Under the pieces are notes generated by a model, which searched no databases, had not been told where the DNA came from, and saw only the letters and a program-made list of their open reading frames with translations. Source: Xiphydria camelus (lineage: Eukaryota; Arthropoda; Insecta; Hymenoptera; Xiphydriidae). From it: a DNA stretch of 64,000 bases. How positions within the stretch are numbered: position 1 is the stretch's first letter; every line of letters begins with the position of its first letter. The stretch spans positions 8,316,355 through 8,380,354 of the forward strand of contig OY783199.1 in assembly GCA_963678675.1 (NCBI GenBank), read 5' to 3'. This document shows positions 1 through 11,399 of the stretch, piece by piece. A program made the position numbers and the translations under genes.

Positions 1-155
1 TTCTTTATCCTTCTATGCATCTATGCATAGAAACATAAAGAACATTTTTTTACTTTGATAAAAATTCTTATTACGTTTTTTCTCTTAAAAATTTGTTCAA
101 AAATCAGAAAATCTTCTTTATGTTTCTATGCATAGATGTATAGAAGGATAAAGAA
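1..155. repeat. Short palindromic fold-back repeat
   Basis: Positions 1-44 and 114-155 are near-perfect inverted copies, about 42 bp per arm, around an AT-rich loop. Each arm itself contains a smaller palindrome (CTATGCATCTATGCATAG). No coding potential and no target duplication were seen. The left flank is cut by the window edge, so the element may be longer. Confidence 0.7.
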
Positions 156-663
156 CATTTTCTGATTAAAAAAAAATTTAAGGAACAAAAAACTTAAAAA
201 GAATTTTTTTCTTCATGAAGAAATGGCCCTCCCACTACGAAATTTTTTTCTAGTTTTTATTGATTTCAAATATACTGCATGTTTTTAAGAAAAATCGAGA
301 CTGTCGCACACATTGGCGAAATAAATATTTTCTGGTGTTTTTTTCACCTTTTTGTAAGAAAATGCCTTTGAATGTCATTTAAAAATTTTGATATATTTTT
401 TTTGAAAAATTTAGAAAAAAAACAAAAATTTTCATGTATACAAAGTTGTTTATGCAATTAATAGTATACTTGAAACTTTAAAGTTAACATTTATTTTTCA
501 AATCGATGTATATCATTAACGGCGCGTGAAAAAAATCTAAAAAAATTCAGGTAATGTTTTTTCATCAAGTATGACTATGTAAATAAAAATCAGATTTTTT
601 TGAGACACTCTCGAAAACAAGTGGCTGTCTTGACACAGAATGCCCCATATATCTATGACCTTA

Positions 664-1001
664 TACATACACGGAGAAAAAAGATTAGTAAAAAATCATG
701 GGAAAACCCATACTTTTATACAGTTATCCCAGTCACCGAGCTCCTCGAGGTGAAACATTGAAATTTTTAATAGACCATAGCATACTTTTTACAGTTCGTA
801 ATAGTATAATTACCAGTTTATATAGTAAAATTTACCTATCCCCCGTTATGTGTCGGGTGTTTTTACAGATTTATACTGTTACGAGCTGTAAAACGTACGC
901 TGTGTCTATTAAAACATTCAATGTTTCACCTCGAGGAGCCATATTATTGGGATTCACTGTAAAAATCACTAGGTACCTAATTCTTTTTCTCCGTGTATGT
1001 A
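664..1001. mobile_element. MITE-like element with CACGGAGAAAAA termini
   Basis: Inverted ends at 664-688 and 977-1001 share TACATACACGGAGAAAAA. A second inverted pair lies inside (739-760 against 920-941). The element is 338 bp and has no recognisable protein; the open frame across it is incidental. The same ACTGAGAGAAAAA/CACGGAGAAAAA style of terminus recurs at 10203, 22641, 33709, 34142 and 40900. Confidence 0.65.
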
Positions 1002-1440
1002 TATTCTTCAATGTACAGCACAATAAAATTTACCGTATGCGTGACTCTGTGCAAAATCAATTTGTCTCATTCTATCGTAGTTACAAATAGGTCGTCACTG
1101 CGGATAAGTGTAAAAGATAGGATTTTATTAATGACCGTTCGATAAAGCTCGCAATCTCTTCAATTATTATTCACTTCTTGCCTTACCGACTCGATAACGG
1201 CTGTAGCACGCTTAACTTTAATCCACCTATACTACGGTATGTAGGTCACAGTCGGTTCATTCAATGCTCGTCGTCGCAATGCTCCAGTCTCCTCCCATTT
1301 CGCATCTCCTCGACTACTCCTTTTCGCAATTACCCCCGTGCATTATCATCGTCGTGCCAGGTCTGCAGGGGTACTAATGTACCTGTTACATATCCGACAT
1401 GTACATAATACTTGAATTTCCACCATACGCCGCCATTCCT

Positions 1441-1955
1441 TAAAGGTCCTCGAGCGTGAGGAACGGGGTAAAAGGAAGGATAAAAAGTCGAGGAAATTTT
1501 GCGCACTACTTTCTCCTAAATAAAAGGCCAAATAAATAAAATAGACTTATTAAATTAAACTCTTCCTCGATGGCTAGCGGATGACACGAGCTCAGCTGGG
1601 TAGAAGCTTGCCGCAGCGGGAATTAAATGATTAAAAATAGAAATCGGTTGACAGCTCCGACCGAGCGAGACACCGGGACAATAATGTTTATTTATTCTAT
1701 ATTCGCATGACTTGCCTCAGTTGAAGCTGTCAACCGATTCCAATTTTAAATAATTTATTTCATACTTCCGCATTCATTTATTTCCGCATACTTTTATGAT
1801 GCTCAGGTTCCATCACCCGCTAGTCATCGAGCAAATGTTTGAATTGGTAAGCCTACTTTATTTGTTGGCCTTTTATTTTGGAGAAAGTAGTGCGCAAAAT
1901 TTCCTCGCCTTTTTACCCTTGCCTTTACGCCGTATCCCATGCTCAAGGACGCTTA
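1441..1955. mobile_element. Fold-back element, nested inverted arms
   Basis: About 90 bp at 1441-1535 is repeated inverted at 1866-1955. Two further inverted pairs lie inside: around 1563-1590 against 1800-1832, and 1642-1660 against 1722-1744. The whole stretch can fold as one hairpin. Short frames on both strands here are the arms read through. Superfamily unknown. Confidence 0.65.
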
Positions 1956-2049
1956 ACACAATTGTTTTAGAATTACTAATAAAAACACATTTCGTTTATT
2001 ACAACGTGCGTAGTGAAATGAGGGTTAGAATGGGAAATTCAAAATGAAC

Positions 2050-3280
2050 GCTGGAGGTTTACAGAAGTAATCCATTTATCTCCTCACTTATATTCCATTT
2101 CATTTGGATGATTTTAATCAGAAAATTTCCTTTAACCCTTTAAGTGGCAGAAGACTGGCACACATTTTACAACACATCATATGAACTGTTTTTATGTGTA
2201 AAATATAATATTTCTTGCCATGAAAAAATTGTTTTCGTATTTTTTAAAATTATAGATACTTACTTATTTATATTATTTTCTCATACGTATTAGAATTTAC
2301 ATGTATCTTGTGTAGTATTAGTTTCCCATTAAAACATCAGCTAGGAGACTTAGGTCTGGTGGGACACTATTTTCCCAGTAAAACTTAAAGGATTAAAACA
2401 ACCCAAAAACTATTCTTTGGAAAATCTTTTACTTATTATCGACTTTGCTAAATGTAATCGCGAGGAAGAATGTTTTCTTTAACAACGAAAATGCATAACT
2501 TACAAAAAAGGCCACTTTACGATCAAAAAATTATAGTAATATTTTATTTCTGTCGATAATAATTTCTAAAATGCATTTATAATAATTCTAACTCAGAGTA
2601 GAATGAAAAATATTCACGAACAATTTTAATACATAAACTCTTTTATATTCCTCCTGGTATAGTAGGTATCACGATCGACCGAAGAATTTTAATATCGATC
2701 ATACGTAATCAAACTCACTCGATATGGAATACGTCACGCATATTATTCATTAAGTAATATGATATTCATATACATTACTTCTCATTGACACAGAGCCCGC
2801 TCTGAAATGAAATTATTGCCCATACTATGAAATCAAAATTCGCCAGACAAAATTTCATCGAACACTTTTGTATATTTCTTCAAGCGGTATCATGCGATCG
2901 ACCGCAGAATTTTAACGCCGATCATCCCTACAGCCGAAAGACCGCAGTCAATCGCTTGGCATGGAAATACACCACGTACATTATTTATACCTAGGTACCT
3001 ACATCACTTCTCATTGACCCAACGCTTGCTCTCGAGGTAGTCCCTATACCGTGCTACCTCTATCTCTCCGCATCCCGTTTTCGCTCATTATTAATACCAA
3101 AAATATCAAAGTAAACATCACTAGGTAAATTGTGATCGAGCGCCTTTACGTTCCTTCCCATTAAGGAAACAGTTCATTTATATCTAATTAAGAAATGTAT
3201 ATTTAAATGTGGCGAAATGAATATTTAATTAGGCCGAATAAATATTCGTGAACTACCTATTACAGTATTTACTGGACACA
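2050..3280. other. AT-rich sequence, no gene seen
   Basis: No exon or clear repeat boundary was recognised. The part from about 2660 to 3060 resembles 8870-9130 (similar phrases such as ATCGACCGCA and ACGCCACGTACATTA), so it is probably an older interspersed repeat. About 3170-3280 resembles the MITE copies near 12985-13195 and 18070-18250. Confidence 0.4.
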
Positions 3281-4350
3281 AATAAATGTTTTGAGATATA
3301 CCGGAAGAGGCATTTAAATTGTGATAGAGGAATATCTGTAAAACAATAAACGCATTTTAGAAAAAAATGTTTCTTATAAAGTTATTTACTTTAGAGGGGG
3401 AAAGAGAACTGTATGGTTTTAATTTTCATTTAATAGATGTTTTCAAGGTCATTTAAGGGCAACGTTCTTTTCTTTAAATGAAAAAAAATAAGAAATAAAA
3501 AACCTTTCAGACAAAAGTTATGTATTTTTACGTCTAGATTAAAAATTTATTTTAAAAAAATATAGGCTTCCATTTAAAGAAAAAACGTTGACTTTAGAAT
3601 GGCCTTGAAAATGTCTACTAAATGAAGAATAAAACGTACAGTTGTCTTTCCCATTTTAAAGCAAAATAACTTTTATAAGAAACATTTGTTTCCAAAATGC
3701 GTTGTTTTATATACAGGGTGTTCGGAAAAAACACCGACACAGAAATAGGGGTGATAGGTTACGTCATTACAAGTATTTTGATATAAGGACCTATACCCGC
3801 AAGCGCCCCCTTCTGGAGATATCAACTTTTCAAGTTTATAACGACCGAGGTTGATCAAAGTAGAATAATATTGAGTTTTTTGTCTACCTGTACAATTGAA
3901 AAACAAATGAAAACTCCTTGTATCCGCATCATCTTCGAAAAGTACAAGGACTTGAGCTAAGCGGTTATCCTTTCCGCAAGCAGTTTGCGCAGTGGCACAT
4001 CTATCCAGAATCGTTTCCGATGTTGCATGGACATGGGTGGCCGTCATTTTGAGTATTTGCTGTAGTACATTGTTTTTATATCTCGTAAAATTAAATATTC
4101 GTTACCATCTTGATACGTTTCTTATTATTCTACTTTGATCAACCTCGGTCGTTATAAACTTGAAAAGTTGATATCTCCAGAAGGGGGCGCTTGCGGGTAT
4201 AGGTCCCTTATATCAAAATACTTGTAATGACGTAACCTATCACCCCTATTTCTGTGTCGGTGTTTTTTCTGAACACCCTGTATATTCATTTATGTTTCTC
4301 AATTTAAATGCCTCATCCTATGTTATTTGAATCAAACAAACATTTTAAGA
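3281..4350. mobile_element. Outer inverted-repeat element split by the CAGGGTG element
   Basis: The arm around 3281-3400 reappears inverted, partly before 3708 and partly after the inner insertion (4285-4345). Shared stretches include AGGCATTTAAATTG at about 3309 and its complement at about 4298-4312. The inner 3340-3708 portion is itself a long hairpin. The edges are approximate. Confidence 0.55.
3714..4280. mobile_element. CAGGGTG-type fold-back element, TA target duplication
   Basis: The element begins CAGGGTGTTC and ends GAACACCCTG, with TA on both sides (3712-3713 and 4281-4282). The arms are about 160 bp and nearly identical. The 567-bp element has no intact transposase; the minus-strand frame over 3673-4047 runs through an arm and is not a gene. 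The TA duplication fits mobilisation by a Tc1/mariner-class enzyme (inference). It sits inside the repeat at 3281-4350. Confidence 0.8.
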
Positions 4351-4399
4351 AATAACATACAGTACACGGAAAAAGTTTGTGGGAATCAGTTTTATACTG

Positions 4400-4425
4400 A
4401 ATATATATATATATATATATATATA
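4400..4425. repeat. (AT)n microsatellite
   Basis: Uninterrupted alternating AT of about 26 bp. Confidence 0.9.
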
Positions 4426-4659
4426 ATAGAAAAGACTTTTTTGGAAAGGTTGCGCTCTCCCTTATCGTGTGGCAATAGTTTCGATATGGGAAGGAAAGAA
4501 CGTAAACCCCCTTACTACCGTTGTTATAATATATGGTGCAGTAAGGAATCGCAGCGCAACCGAAGAAGTCTTTTCTACTATCCAGTATGTGAAATTACCA
4601 TAAACTTTTCTACGCGAGTAATTAATTATGAGTGTTATTATTTTTTATTTCTGGATGAT

Positions 4660-4730
4660 AACCGCATCCAAAGTTATTTATTTACCGACGTTTCACAAAC
4701 TTTGCAGTTTGCTTCATCAGGGTGAATGAT
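4660..4730. repeat. Interspersed repeat fragment, 'CATCAGGG' type
   Basis: The text around TTTACCGACGTTTCACAAAC followed by GCTTCATCAGGG resembles a short module seen in many invertebrate repeat families. I cannot assign a class. No protein-coding evidence. Confidence 0.3.
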
Positions 4731-5098
4731 CTTCTGATACTGATAATGGTCGCGAAACAACAAAGTTTTGAATTAACATATTATATTCCCTCGTTCCAAT
4801 AAAATATTTATATTGAAATATAATTTTCTTAACTACAGATAAATTCTTTTTCCTCACTCATGCCCATTTCGAGGCTTTTTCAAATCTATTTTTAAACCAT
4901 AAGATGGCGTTTTTCCTGTGTGACACCGATCGGGAGTCCGCAGGCTGTCAAAAGATTGCTTAGTCCAGTGGGTCCTTTTTCCAAACTGATAAACGCAATG
5001 TGAAATGAGCCGTGTATACTTCTGTTTGTTTTGTTTTGAGAAATGGGCATTCATGAGAAAAAATAGTATATGTCATTCGGCTGAAATCCTCGGATTTT

Positions 5099-5212
5099 AA
5101 AGACTGTGTTTATGTCGTAGCACGAAGCATGGTGAGGGGACGAAGCTCGCCTTCGGCGAGCCCAATCCCCAAACCATGCCTCGTGCTACGACCTAATTAA
5201 ACACAATCTGAA
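5099..5212. repeat. Short perfect-stem palindrome
   Basis: The arm GTCGTAGCACGAAGCATGGT (about 5113) is mirrored by ACCATGCCTCGTGCTACGAC (about 5173), with a GC-rich inner hairpin GCTCGCCTTCGGCGAGC. Total about 114 bp, a MITE-sized hairpin. A weaker inverted pair flanks the stretch before it (4852-4875 against 5038-5056). Confidence 0.65.
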
Positions 5213-5649
5213 AAAACCTCGGATTACCGCCTAATGATATAAGATACTATTCTCAGTAATACATTGGAAGAAATAATTGCTAGTGTCGAAAAAAATTTTT
5301 TGTCACAGTGCCAAATACTCGGTTTTACGGGCGTCCTCAATGCATGTAAAATGACGTTTTACACACCAATGTGTGAAAGGTTGCATAGTGCGTAAAATAA
5401 CCTGTGCAGTGCGTGAAATAAAAGTGGCACATTCGAGAAATCACTGCGTGCGATTATTACTTGAAGTTGGCACAGTCAGTGTGTCCAACGCCACGCATTA
5501 GCAGCACAACTCTACGCAGCTGACGCAAAGCCATAACCTAACCTAACTTAGCCCATTTTCACTGCCGCTGTCTCTTATAAGGCCAGGCGAACGTTGAGAC
5601 GCAGTTCAGTGAGGTGACGCAGGACGACCGTCGCCTCTATACCTATATA

Positions 5650-7323
5650 GGGTAGACCGAGGCGAATCGGATCAAAATAAGGATTAAGTCTATATTTCTT
5701 ACATAGCGATGGAAATAAGCATTTCGGTTGTTCGTATTACTTTGTTGCACTCCCCCTCCTACTACCGCAATAGGCAGTCAATATTTATAACTCGTTGTTT
5801 AGTGCTGGTACACGTCTAAAATAAGACGGACGCGTGCATACGTTACAATCGCAGCGTTGATATAAGATACGTAACTTATAATTTGGTGTTTAAAATAAAA
5901 AGATAAGTTTGAAAATTCGAATGTATCTATTATTATTAGTTTACATGGTGTCCCAATTTTGTATTTGAAGTATTTTCGACTAGAATATCATAACATGTTT
6001 ATGTAATCTACTCATTTTGAAATCTTTTTATATGGGGCGAATCGGATCACGTTATTCGGGGTGAATTGGATCATTCTGTTTCTTCATTCTGGTATCTTTA
6101 TGATTATAAATATGATAGTTGTTTATTTAGAGATGGTTCGTACGTACATAAGAAATCAAGAAAGACCAATCAAGGATCATGGTGTCCAGAAAAAATTAAA
6201 GAAGCAGAGAATCTTTTGAAATCGAGCTCGTTCTGCTACCACCACACACATCTCATGCTCTCCAGTCACTTGACGTGTCATTTTTTAAACCGTTAAAAAC
6301 TTATTATCACTAGCAAGCAACGATATGGCAACATTCAAACACGGGTAAAGAAATCAGCAAAGTTGTTTTCGGGGGCTTATTAAAGCATGCTTGGAACTCA
6401 GCAGCTACCGTTGGAAATGCTGCAAAAGGCTTTGAGAAGACAGGAATATATCCTTGGAATCCCAATGCAATACAGAGTCACAAATTTTTCTGGGATAATA
6501 CTACAAATGTAGGATCTGAAACTCAGTTCACTGAAATGTCATCAACAAGTAATAATGCACTACCATCTACTAGTGCAAGCACTAAAGTCTCTGACACCTT
6601 AACAGAACTCCTTCCATCACTTGCAAAAAACACGATTGTTAAGAGACGTCAGATAGCCACAAAACCAATCTTACATTTGACATCACTTGAAAATAAGACA
6701 AAACTTCTTCAAAAAGAAGAGAAGAAAGTTAAGGCTGCAATAAACAAGAAAAATATTAAAGTCAAGAAAAAGATTGAAGCAAATAAAGAAAATTTGAAGA
6801 ATAAGAAAAAGAATAAAGCAACTCCAGGGAACAAGATTAAGGGTAGAAACAATCCATTAAGAGAATGGCACCGTATTTATTGCATAGAAAAATGTGTCCA
6901 TCCATCTTCAGAGGACTGGATACAGTGCAATGCTTGTGAAGAGTGGTGCCATGAGAATTGTGCTAATAGAGGTGACAAAAAAGGACCATATATTTGCGAA
7001 TCATGTGTCCATTAACTCCATTACCATTGAATTACATTTTTTTGAGTTCATTCCAAACAATTTATAACAAGAACTTCAATCTTTTCAGTGGCTTTTGAGT
7101 GATCCGATTCGCCCCAATTTCTGGGGCGAATCGGATATTTCTTACTATTTTGTTTTATGTTTATAGAAGAAAGAGTTTTATGTTTGTTTATATTTCTTTG
7201 TGTTAATGTTCAAGCCAAATGTGTACTAGAAACGAATTTATAATAGAAATTTTGCTTCGTAATGTTGGACTATTGTTTTTTTACCATTAAACAGAAAGTG
7301 ATCCGATTCGCCCCGGTCTACCC
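5650..7323 (+). mobile_element. Degenerate pogo-like (Tc1/mariner superfamily) transposon
   Basis: The termini GGGTAGACCGAGGCGAATCG and complement (5650 and 7323) are inverted and flanked by TA (5648-5649 and 7324-7325). Length is 1674 bp. The motif GCGAATCGGATCA or its complement recurs inside near 6036, 7100, 7122 and 7300, with a variant near 6057; these could be enzyme-binding sites (inference). Coding remnants inside are the start of a helix-turn-helix region and the tail of the transposase with a zinc finger. The catalytic core is missing. Confidence 0.8.
6066..7015 (+). pseudogene. Remnant of pogo-like DDE transposase with C-terminal PHD-type zinc finger
   Basis: Transposase remnant, not a host gene. 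The first frame (6066-6296) contains RKTNQGSW followed by a helix typical of the psq/CENP-B-type DNA-binding domain of pogo-like transposases, then stops. After a gap missing the DDE core, the tail reads from about 6350: AAKGFEKTGIYPWNP, a phrase characteristic of the end of this catalytic domain. A Lys-rich linker follows, and from about 6880 a Cys/His cluster (CIEKC, WIQCNACEEWCHENC, ICESC) that fits a PHD/RING-like finger. Stop at 7013-7015. The large internal deletion rules out activity. Confidence 0.75.
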
Positions 7324-7343
7324 TATACAGACTGTCCCCCGCT

Positions 7344-7472
7344 ATACACGCCAGCGTGGCGGGTTGCATATCGGTTGACGCCTCCGATCCGCTGCAGGGG
7401 CCATGCGCCTGTGGCGCCTGTGTCTGGCGCAAGGCGGATAACCGATATGCAACCCGCCACGCTGGCGTGTAT
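7344..7472. mobile_element. 129-bp palindromic MITE
   Basis: Arms ATACACGCCAGCGTGGCG and exact complement continue for about 33 bp each around a GC-rich centre. No coding capacity. Confidence 0.7.
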
Positions 7473-7507
7473 TGAAAGGGATAGTTTGTAGAATAGATAT
7501 AAGTATA

Positions 7508-7928
7508 CCGTATGTCTGACGGCAAGCGCAACACCACTTTGGCAGTTTTTACCGACGGTGGTCGAATCTTGCATTACCGTATGTCCCACTTTGTAGGTAC
7601 TGGCCAGTTTAAAAGTTACCTTCGGATAGGCTTGGTCGGTACGTGAGTCATTTAATACGGTAGAAGTCGAGTCGGCAGTTAGATTTGGTGTCAATTCGGG
7701 AGATCGAAGTGTCCAACCTCGAAATTGTGAATTTGTGAATAATAGAAATTACGAAAATAATTATAATTACGGTATAAAATGTCTCGATTACCGACCAAGC
7801 CTATTCGAAGGTAACTTTCAAACTGGCCAGTACCTACAGAGTGGGGCATATGGTAGATCCAATGCAATTTTCGACCACTGTCGGTAAAAACTGCCGAAGT
7901 GGTGTTGCGCTTGCCGTCAGACATACGA
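7508..7928. mobile_element. Fold-back MITE with CCGTATGTCTGAC termini
   Basis: Arms of about 140 bp (7508-7648 and 7785-7928) are inverted and flanked by TA (7506-7507 and 7929-7930). The first ~27 bp also bound the element at 51130-51376, defining a family. The frames at 7323-7694 and 7691-8041 run through the arms and are not genes. Confidence 0.8.
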
Positions 7929-7989
7929 TAGAGGCAACGGTCGCCCTGCGTCACCTCACTGAACTGCGTCTCAACGTTCGCCTGGCCTA

Positions 7990-8096
7990 AGGCAAGGCGC
8001 ACATTGAGACACATGCGACGCAACCCACGCAGGGCGACCACTGAACTCTATACCTACGTGGGTTGCGCCGCATGTGTCTCAATGTGCGCCTTGTCT
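7990..8096. mobile_element. 107-bp palindrome related to the outer arms
   Basis: AAGGCGCACATTGAGACACA and its complement form ~45-bp arms. The sequence is clearly related to the neighbouring arm (GGCGAACGTTGAGACGCA), so two members of one short palindromic family sit side by side. Confidence 0.65.
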
Positions 8097-8417
8097 AAGC
8101 GTCAGCGGATGAGTTGCGCGGGTGCCGCTGTCGCTTATAAGCGTTTTATTCCATTCAGGCTTGAACTGGGCACTACAGTTACATGTGTATGTTTAGTTTG
8201 GCAATTGAGTAAAGGTTCTTTGACGTAAACGTGCACGTGGTTCGAAATGTTTACGATTTTTATATATTTTGTTATTGTTAGAGTTTTTAATTTAAAGTTG
8301 GCATGGGGCAAAATGTATCTAAATTAGAGCGGCTGTGAACGTGTTACAGTTCTTTGTTTGTTTATTTATTTCTTTTTTACTTTAAAAAAGACTTGTTTGT
8401 AATTGGGGGGATATTCA

Positions 8418-8440
8418 CCCCCCCCCCCCCTCCTCCCCGA
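8418..8440. repeat. Poly-C run
   Basis: An almost pure C tract in a C-rich stretch that extends to about 8475. Low complexity only. Confidence 0.8.
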
Positions 8441-8469
8441 CCCCCCATCAACTCCACCGCCAACACCCT

Positions 8470-8640
8470 GCCCCGAACCCTGTCAACCTCGTATTTAACA
8501 CTTACAATTAGTGACAATAAATAGAACTCGTCATTCGGGCGTTGGCACCGTTTTTAACTCGTGTGGTTCGCTCGTGCGGCAAACTTCACACTCGTTAAAA
8601 ACGGCGCTTCACGCCCTCATAACGAAAATAACTATTTCTT
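8470..8640. repeat. Interspersed repeat with AACGAGTGTGAAGTTT hairpin (copy 1)
   Basis: Contains a hairpin made of TTTAACTCGTGTGG and complementary sequence around a GCTCGTGCGG core. The same repeat in the opposite orientation is at 60712-60890, including the flanking CTGTCAACCTCGTATTT. Family not identified. Confidence 0.6.
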
Positions 8641-8699
8641 CGATCAAAAACATAATTCCAGTATCAAGCTACGGTTTTCTTCGTGCAAGAAAATATTTA

Positions 8700-10200
8700 A
8701 CAGGCTAGAGTAATTGCTCTTTTCACGCGGAAAGAATTTCTTGTCCGCACGAAGGTGTTCTTGAGTTAAGAATATGTATTCTTCGTCCAAGAATATGTAT
8801 TCTTATAAATTTGTAAGATCATATTCTTGGTTCAAGAAATATTTTGTTCATATCGGTAATTATTTCTCCCGGTGTATTGCATCATAATCGACCGCAAAAT
8901 TATGCAGTTCTCTTCAGTCGAAAAAGAATTCTTTACAATTATTACTACTCGTGCTATCTGGAACCGATCGTCCCTACAGATATAATTGAAAGCCCGCAGT
9001 CTGCTTGATATCATGTAAATACGCCACGTACATTACTTATACATTACTCCTCACCGACGCCACTCTCGCTCTTCTCGATATGTAGTCCCCATAGCGTGCT
9101 TTCTTCGCCTCCCCGCGTCCTTTCTCCTCTCGTTATTCCCTTAACGAACCGCGAGGTTAGTGCTTCACCCCCGCGCCTCTTTCAATCCACGCGGAATATT
9201 CGTTCTCGTGTACGTAAGCGTGTACCGGGTTAATGTTTAATTGTATTTCATGCCCCATTGTCCACGCGCAGATGCATTCACTCGGTCGGCGGTGCTTCCC
9301 GTTGAAATAACGAGACGTCTCCGCCCTGGTTTAAAGAGAGACCCGGACGACAACAGCGGAACCGCTCGTCTCGTGAACTGGCTCCGAAAAAGAAAGGAAG
9401 AGAGGAAGAAAAGGGAGACCTCTCTCTCGTGGCGGGAAAGACACGTGGATACGCGAGGATTTTTTCCATCGAGCATCTCTAGTATCTTAATTAAAATCAT
9501 GGATCTCTCCCTCTTCGTCGTCGTTGACCCTCGAATCTCTTTCTCTCTTTTTATCCATCTCTTTTCCTTCATTCATCCGACATCTAACGGCCGGAAGAAA
9601 GCGGCCGACAACCTCTCGTAGCGCAGAGGAACGAAAATCGTTTGCTTCGCCGCTCACGAAATTTGGATTCGCTCTTAGTTCTTTGCTCTGCGGATATATA
9701 CGCTTCTAACGTACATAAATCTTCTTGACCCCGATTCTTCCTACGGTAACGAAGTGGCGTTGTCGGATTTAAAACGATTGATATAAACAGTTTGTATTTA
9801 CTTATTACGTTATCCGGAGTTCAATAACATCAGTGCGCCTGTTTATTAGATTGTCTCGAGGCAGTCGTACCGCGATAACGACCACATGACGGCGTTTACC
9901 TGACAATGTACATGCGCAGCTCGCTCTGAAAAATAGATATTACGTGCCATAAAAGTTTCCGCTTACGAGGAACCAAGCTGGCATCTTTAGGTAATTAAGA
10001 CGCTAAATATCATCAAATGAAAACAAAAGTCTCCCGCCCACATCTGATCCTAACATAGCCATTTCAAAAAACTTTTATAATGTAAATTTTGGAACTGATA
10101 TTTTAGTAAGCACAGTTCCAATTAACAGTGTACTTCTGGTTCCGATTGGGAGAAGCGTTTTGCTTATCCTTCAAGTCGCTTGGATAATGAAAAGCACAGA
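8700..10200. other. No gene recognised; repeat-like then unique GC-richer DNA
   Basis: 8700-9130 is repeat-like, with ATTCTTCGTCCAAGAATATG-type iterations at 8770-8835 and similarity to 2660-3060. About 9130-9740 is GC-richer, purine/pyrimidine-skewed DNA with overlapping incidental frames on both strands. No splice-bounded exon or protein family was recognised; it could be upstream regulatory sequence of the gene starting at 11341 (speculative). Confidence 0.35.
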
Positions 10201-10202
10201 TG

Positions 10203-10429
10203 CACGGAAAAAAATTAATCGTAGACTACAAAGTTTGTGGTAAATTTAGGGATGAGTCCAATTTATTGTTACGATATGTAAAATTTTAGAACAAATTACA
10301 ATAACGTTTGCAACTTCTACAACTTTTATTATCATTTTTACTGAAATTGTAGTTATTGTAACAATAAATATGCCTCTTCCCAAAATGTACCAAAATCTTT
10401 GTAAATGTCATGATTAATTTTTTTCCGGG
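10203..10429. mobile_element. MITE with CACGGAAAAAAATTAATC termini
   Basis: The left end CACGGAAAAAAATTAATC is matched by GATTAATTTTTTTCCGGG on the right. Inner arms are also complementary (CAATTTATTGTTACGATA-like against TATTGTAACAATAAA). 227 bp, non-coding. Confidence 0.65.
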
Positions 10430-10786
10430 AAGTCACTCCTTTATGTAAATTACCGCTTATAATGACGTTGAAACTAGCAGTGAGTAGATGCAGCTCGTCG
10501 TATTATATCCGCCGCCTTACCGGGAACCGTATGCAGTGGCGGACACTTGACGAACCGTAACTACTGCCGGATTAGGTACGGATTACGGATAAGATTAACC
10601 AATCAGTTACCTGCGTTTGAACTGAGTAAGAAATGACCCTCGTAAGCAGAAACTCTTATTAAAAAATGTATAAGTCAGAAATAGGATTTTTTTCATATTA
10701 AACCAAGGTCTATTTGAATTAAATAAATATTTCCGTACATTGTAGAACGTTTACTTACTCAAACTTCTTTTTGTTCCTTATAAATA

Positions 10787-11065
10787 ACAGGGTGGCCACT
10801 GCCAGAGAAAACCTGGAAACGTCAGGGAATTTCAAATGCATCAGGGAAATCAGGGAAATATCAGAAAATGAAATATTTGTCAGAGAAAATTTGTAAATAA
10901 AAATTTCAGAATTGGATCGCGACAAATTTGTGTTTTTAATTAAATTTTTCAGTCGTTTTTTCGACCCAAAAATATTTTAAATTCTTCGTATCTCCCCGGA
11001 AGGTTTATCAGAGACCTTTTTGGAATTGTCAGGGAATGTTTTTATTAGAATTAATGACCAGCCTG
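10787..11065. repeat. Interspersed repeat 'AGGGTGGCCACTG...CAGGGAA' (copy 1)
   Basis: Starts with an AGGGTGGCCACTG phrase and is rich in repeated CAGGGAAAT units. A diverged copy in the same orientation lies at 42980-43090. Class unknown. Confidence 0.5.
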
Positions 11066-11340
11066 AATTAATTTCTTAATCATCGCGAATAAATAATTCT
11101 ACTGGATTCATATTCAAATAAACTTTTCTCTATGTGTAGCCTCTGCCGAAAAACGAATAAGCACAACACTAATAATTCAAAATAAAGAAATATAAAACAA
11201 AACGTTGAATCGGTGCATCGTGAACTCAACCGAGGGGTTTGTGTTTCAGATCGTTTTGCGCGTGTCACGCAGCAGAAGCAGCAACAGCACACAGACATAC
11301 AGAACTTCCAGCGCCTTGTCACCAGTAACGCTTTGGTCTC

Positions 11341-11395
11341 ATGGCAGCGCGGAAACTCGCAGCACTCCTCGCCGCGGTTCTGCAACTTTGCTCAT
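11341..11395 (+). CDS. Exon 1 (signal peptide) of DIP/lachesin-like Ig protein
   Basis: Probable first coding exon of a cell-surface Ig-superfamily protein of the Dpr-interacting/lachesin group. The ATG at 11341 follows an in-frame TAA at 11326, so it is the first start in frame. It encodes about 18 residues with a basic start (MAARK) and a hydrophobic run (LAALLAAVLQL), a typical secretory signal. The exon ends at 11395 before GTGAGT, leaving one base (phase 1). The Ig exon at 36559 begins with the two bases that complete a codon, giving Cys. This phase match, the strand and the signal peptide are why I join them. An AG at 11248-11249 after a T-rich run could be the acceptor of a non-coding upstream exon. 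The link across 25 kb is inferred. Confidence 0.65.
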
Positions 11396-11399
11396 GTGA

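Larger units (their letters stand above)
5583..7989. mobile_element. Outer fold-back element interrupted by three other elements
   Basis: The left arm 5583-5643 and right arm 7931-7989 are inverted copies (GGCGAACGTTGAGACGCAG and complement). Between them lie, in order, the pogo-like element (5650-7323), a 129-bp palindrome (7344-7472) and a 421-bp fold-back (7508-7928). Removing these leaves a short palindromic element like its neighbour at 7990-8096, so this was a small MITE that became a repeated insertion target. Confidence 0.7.
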
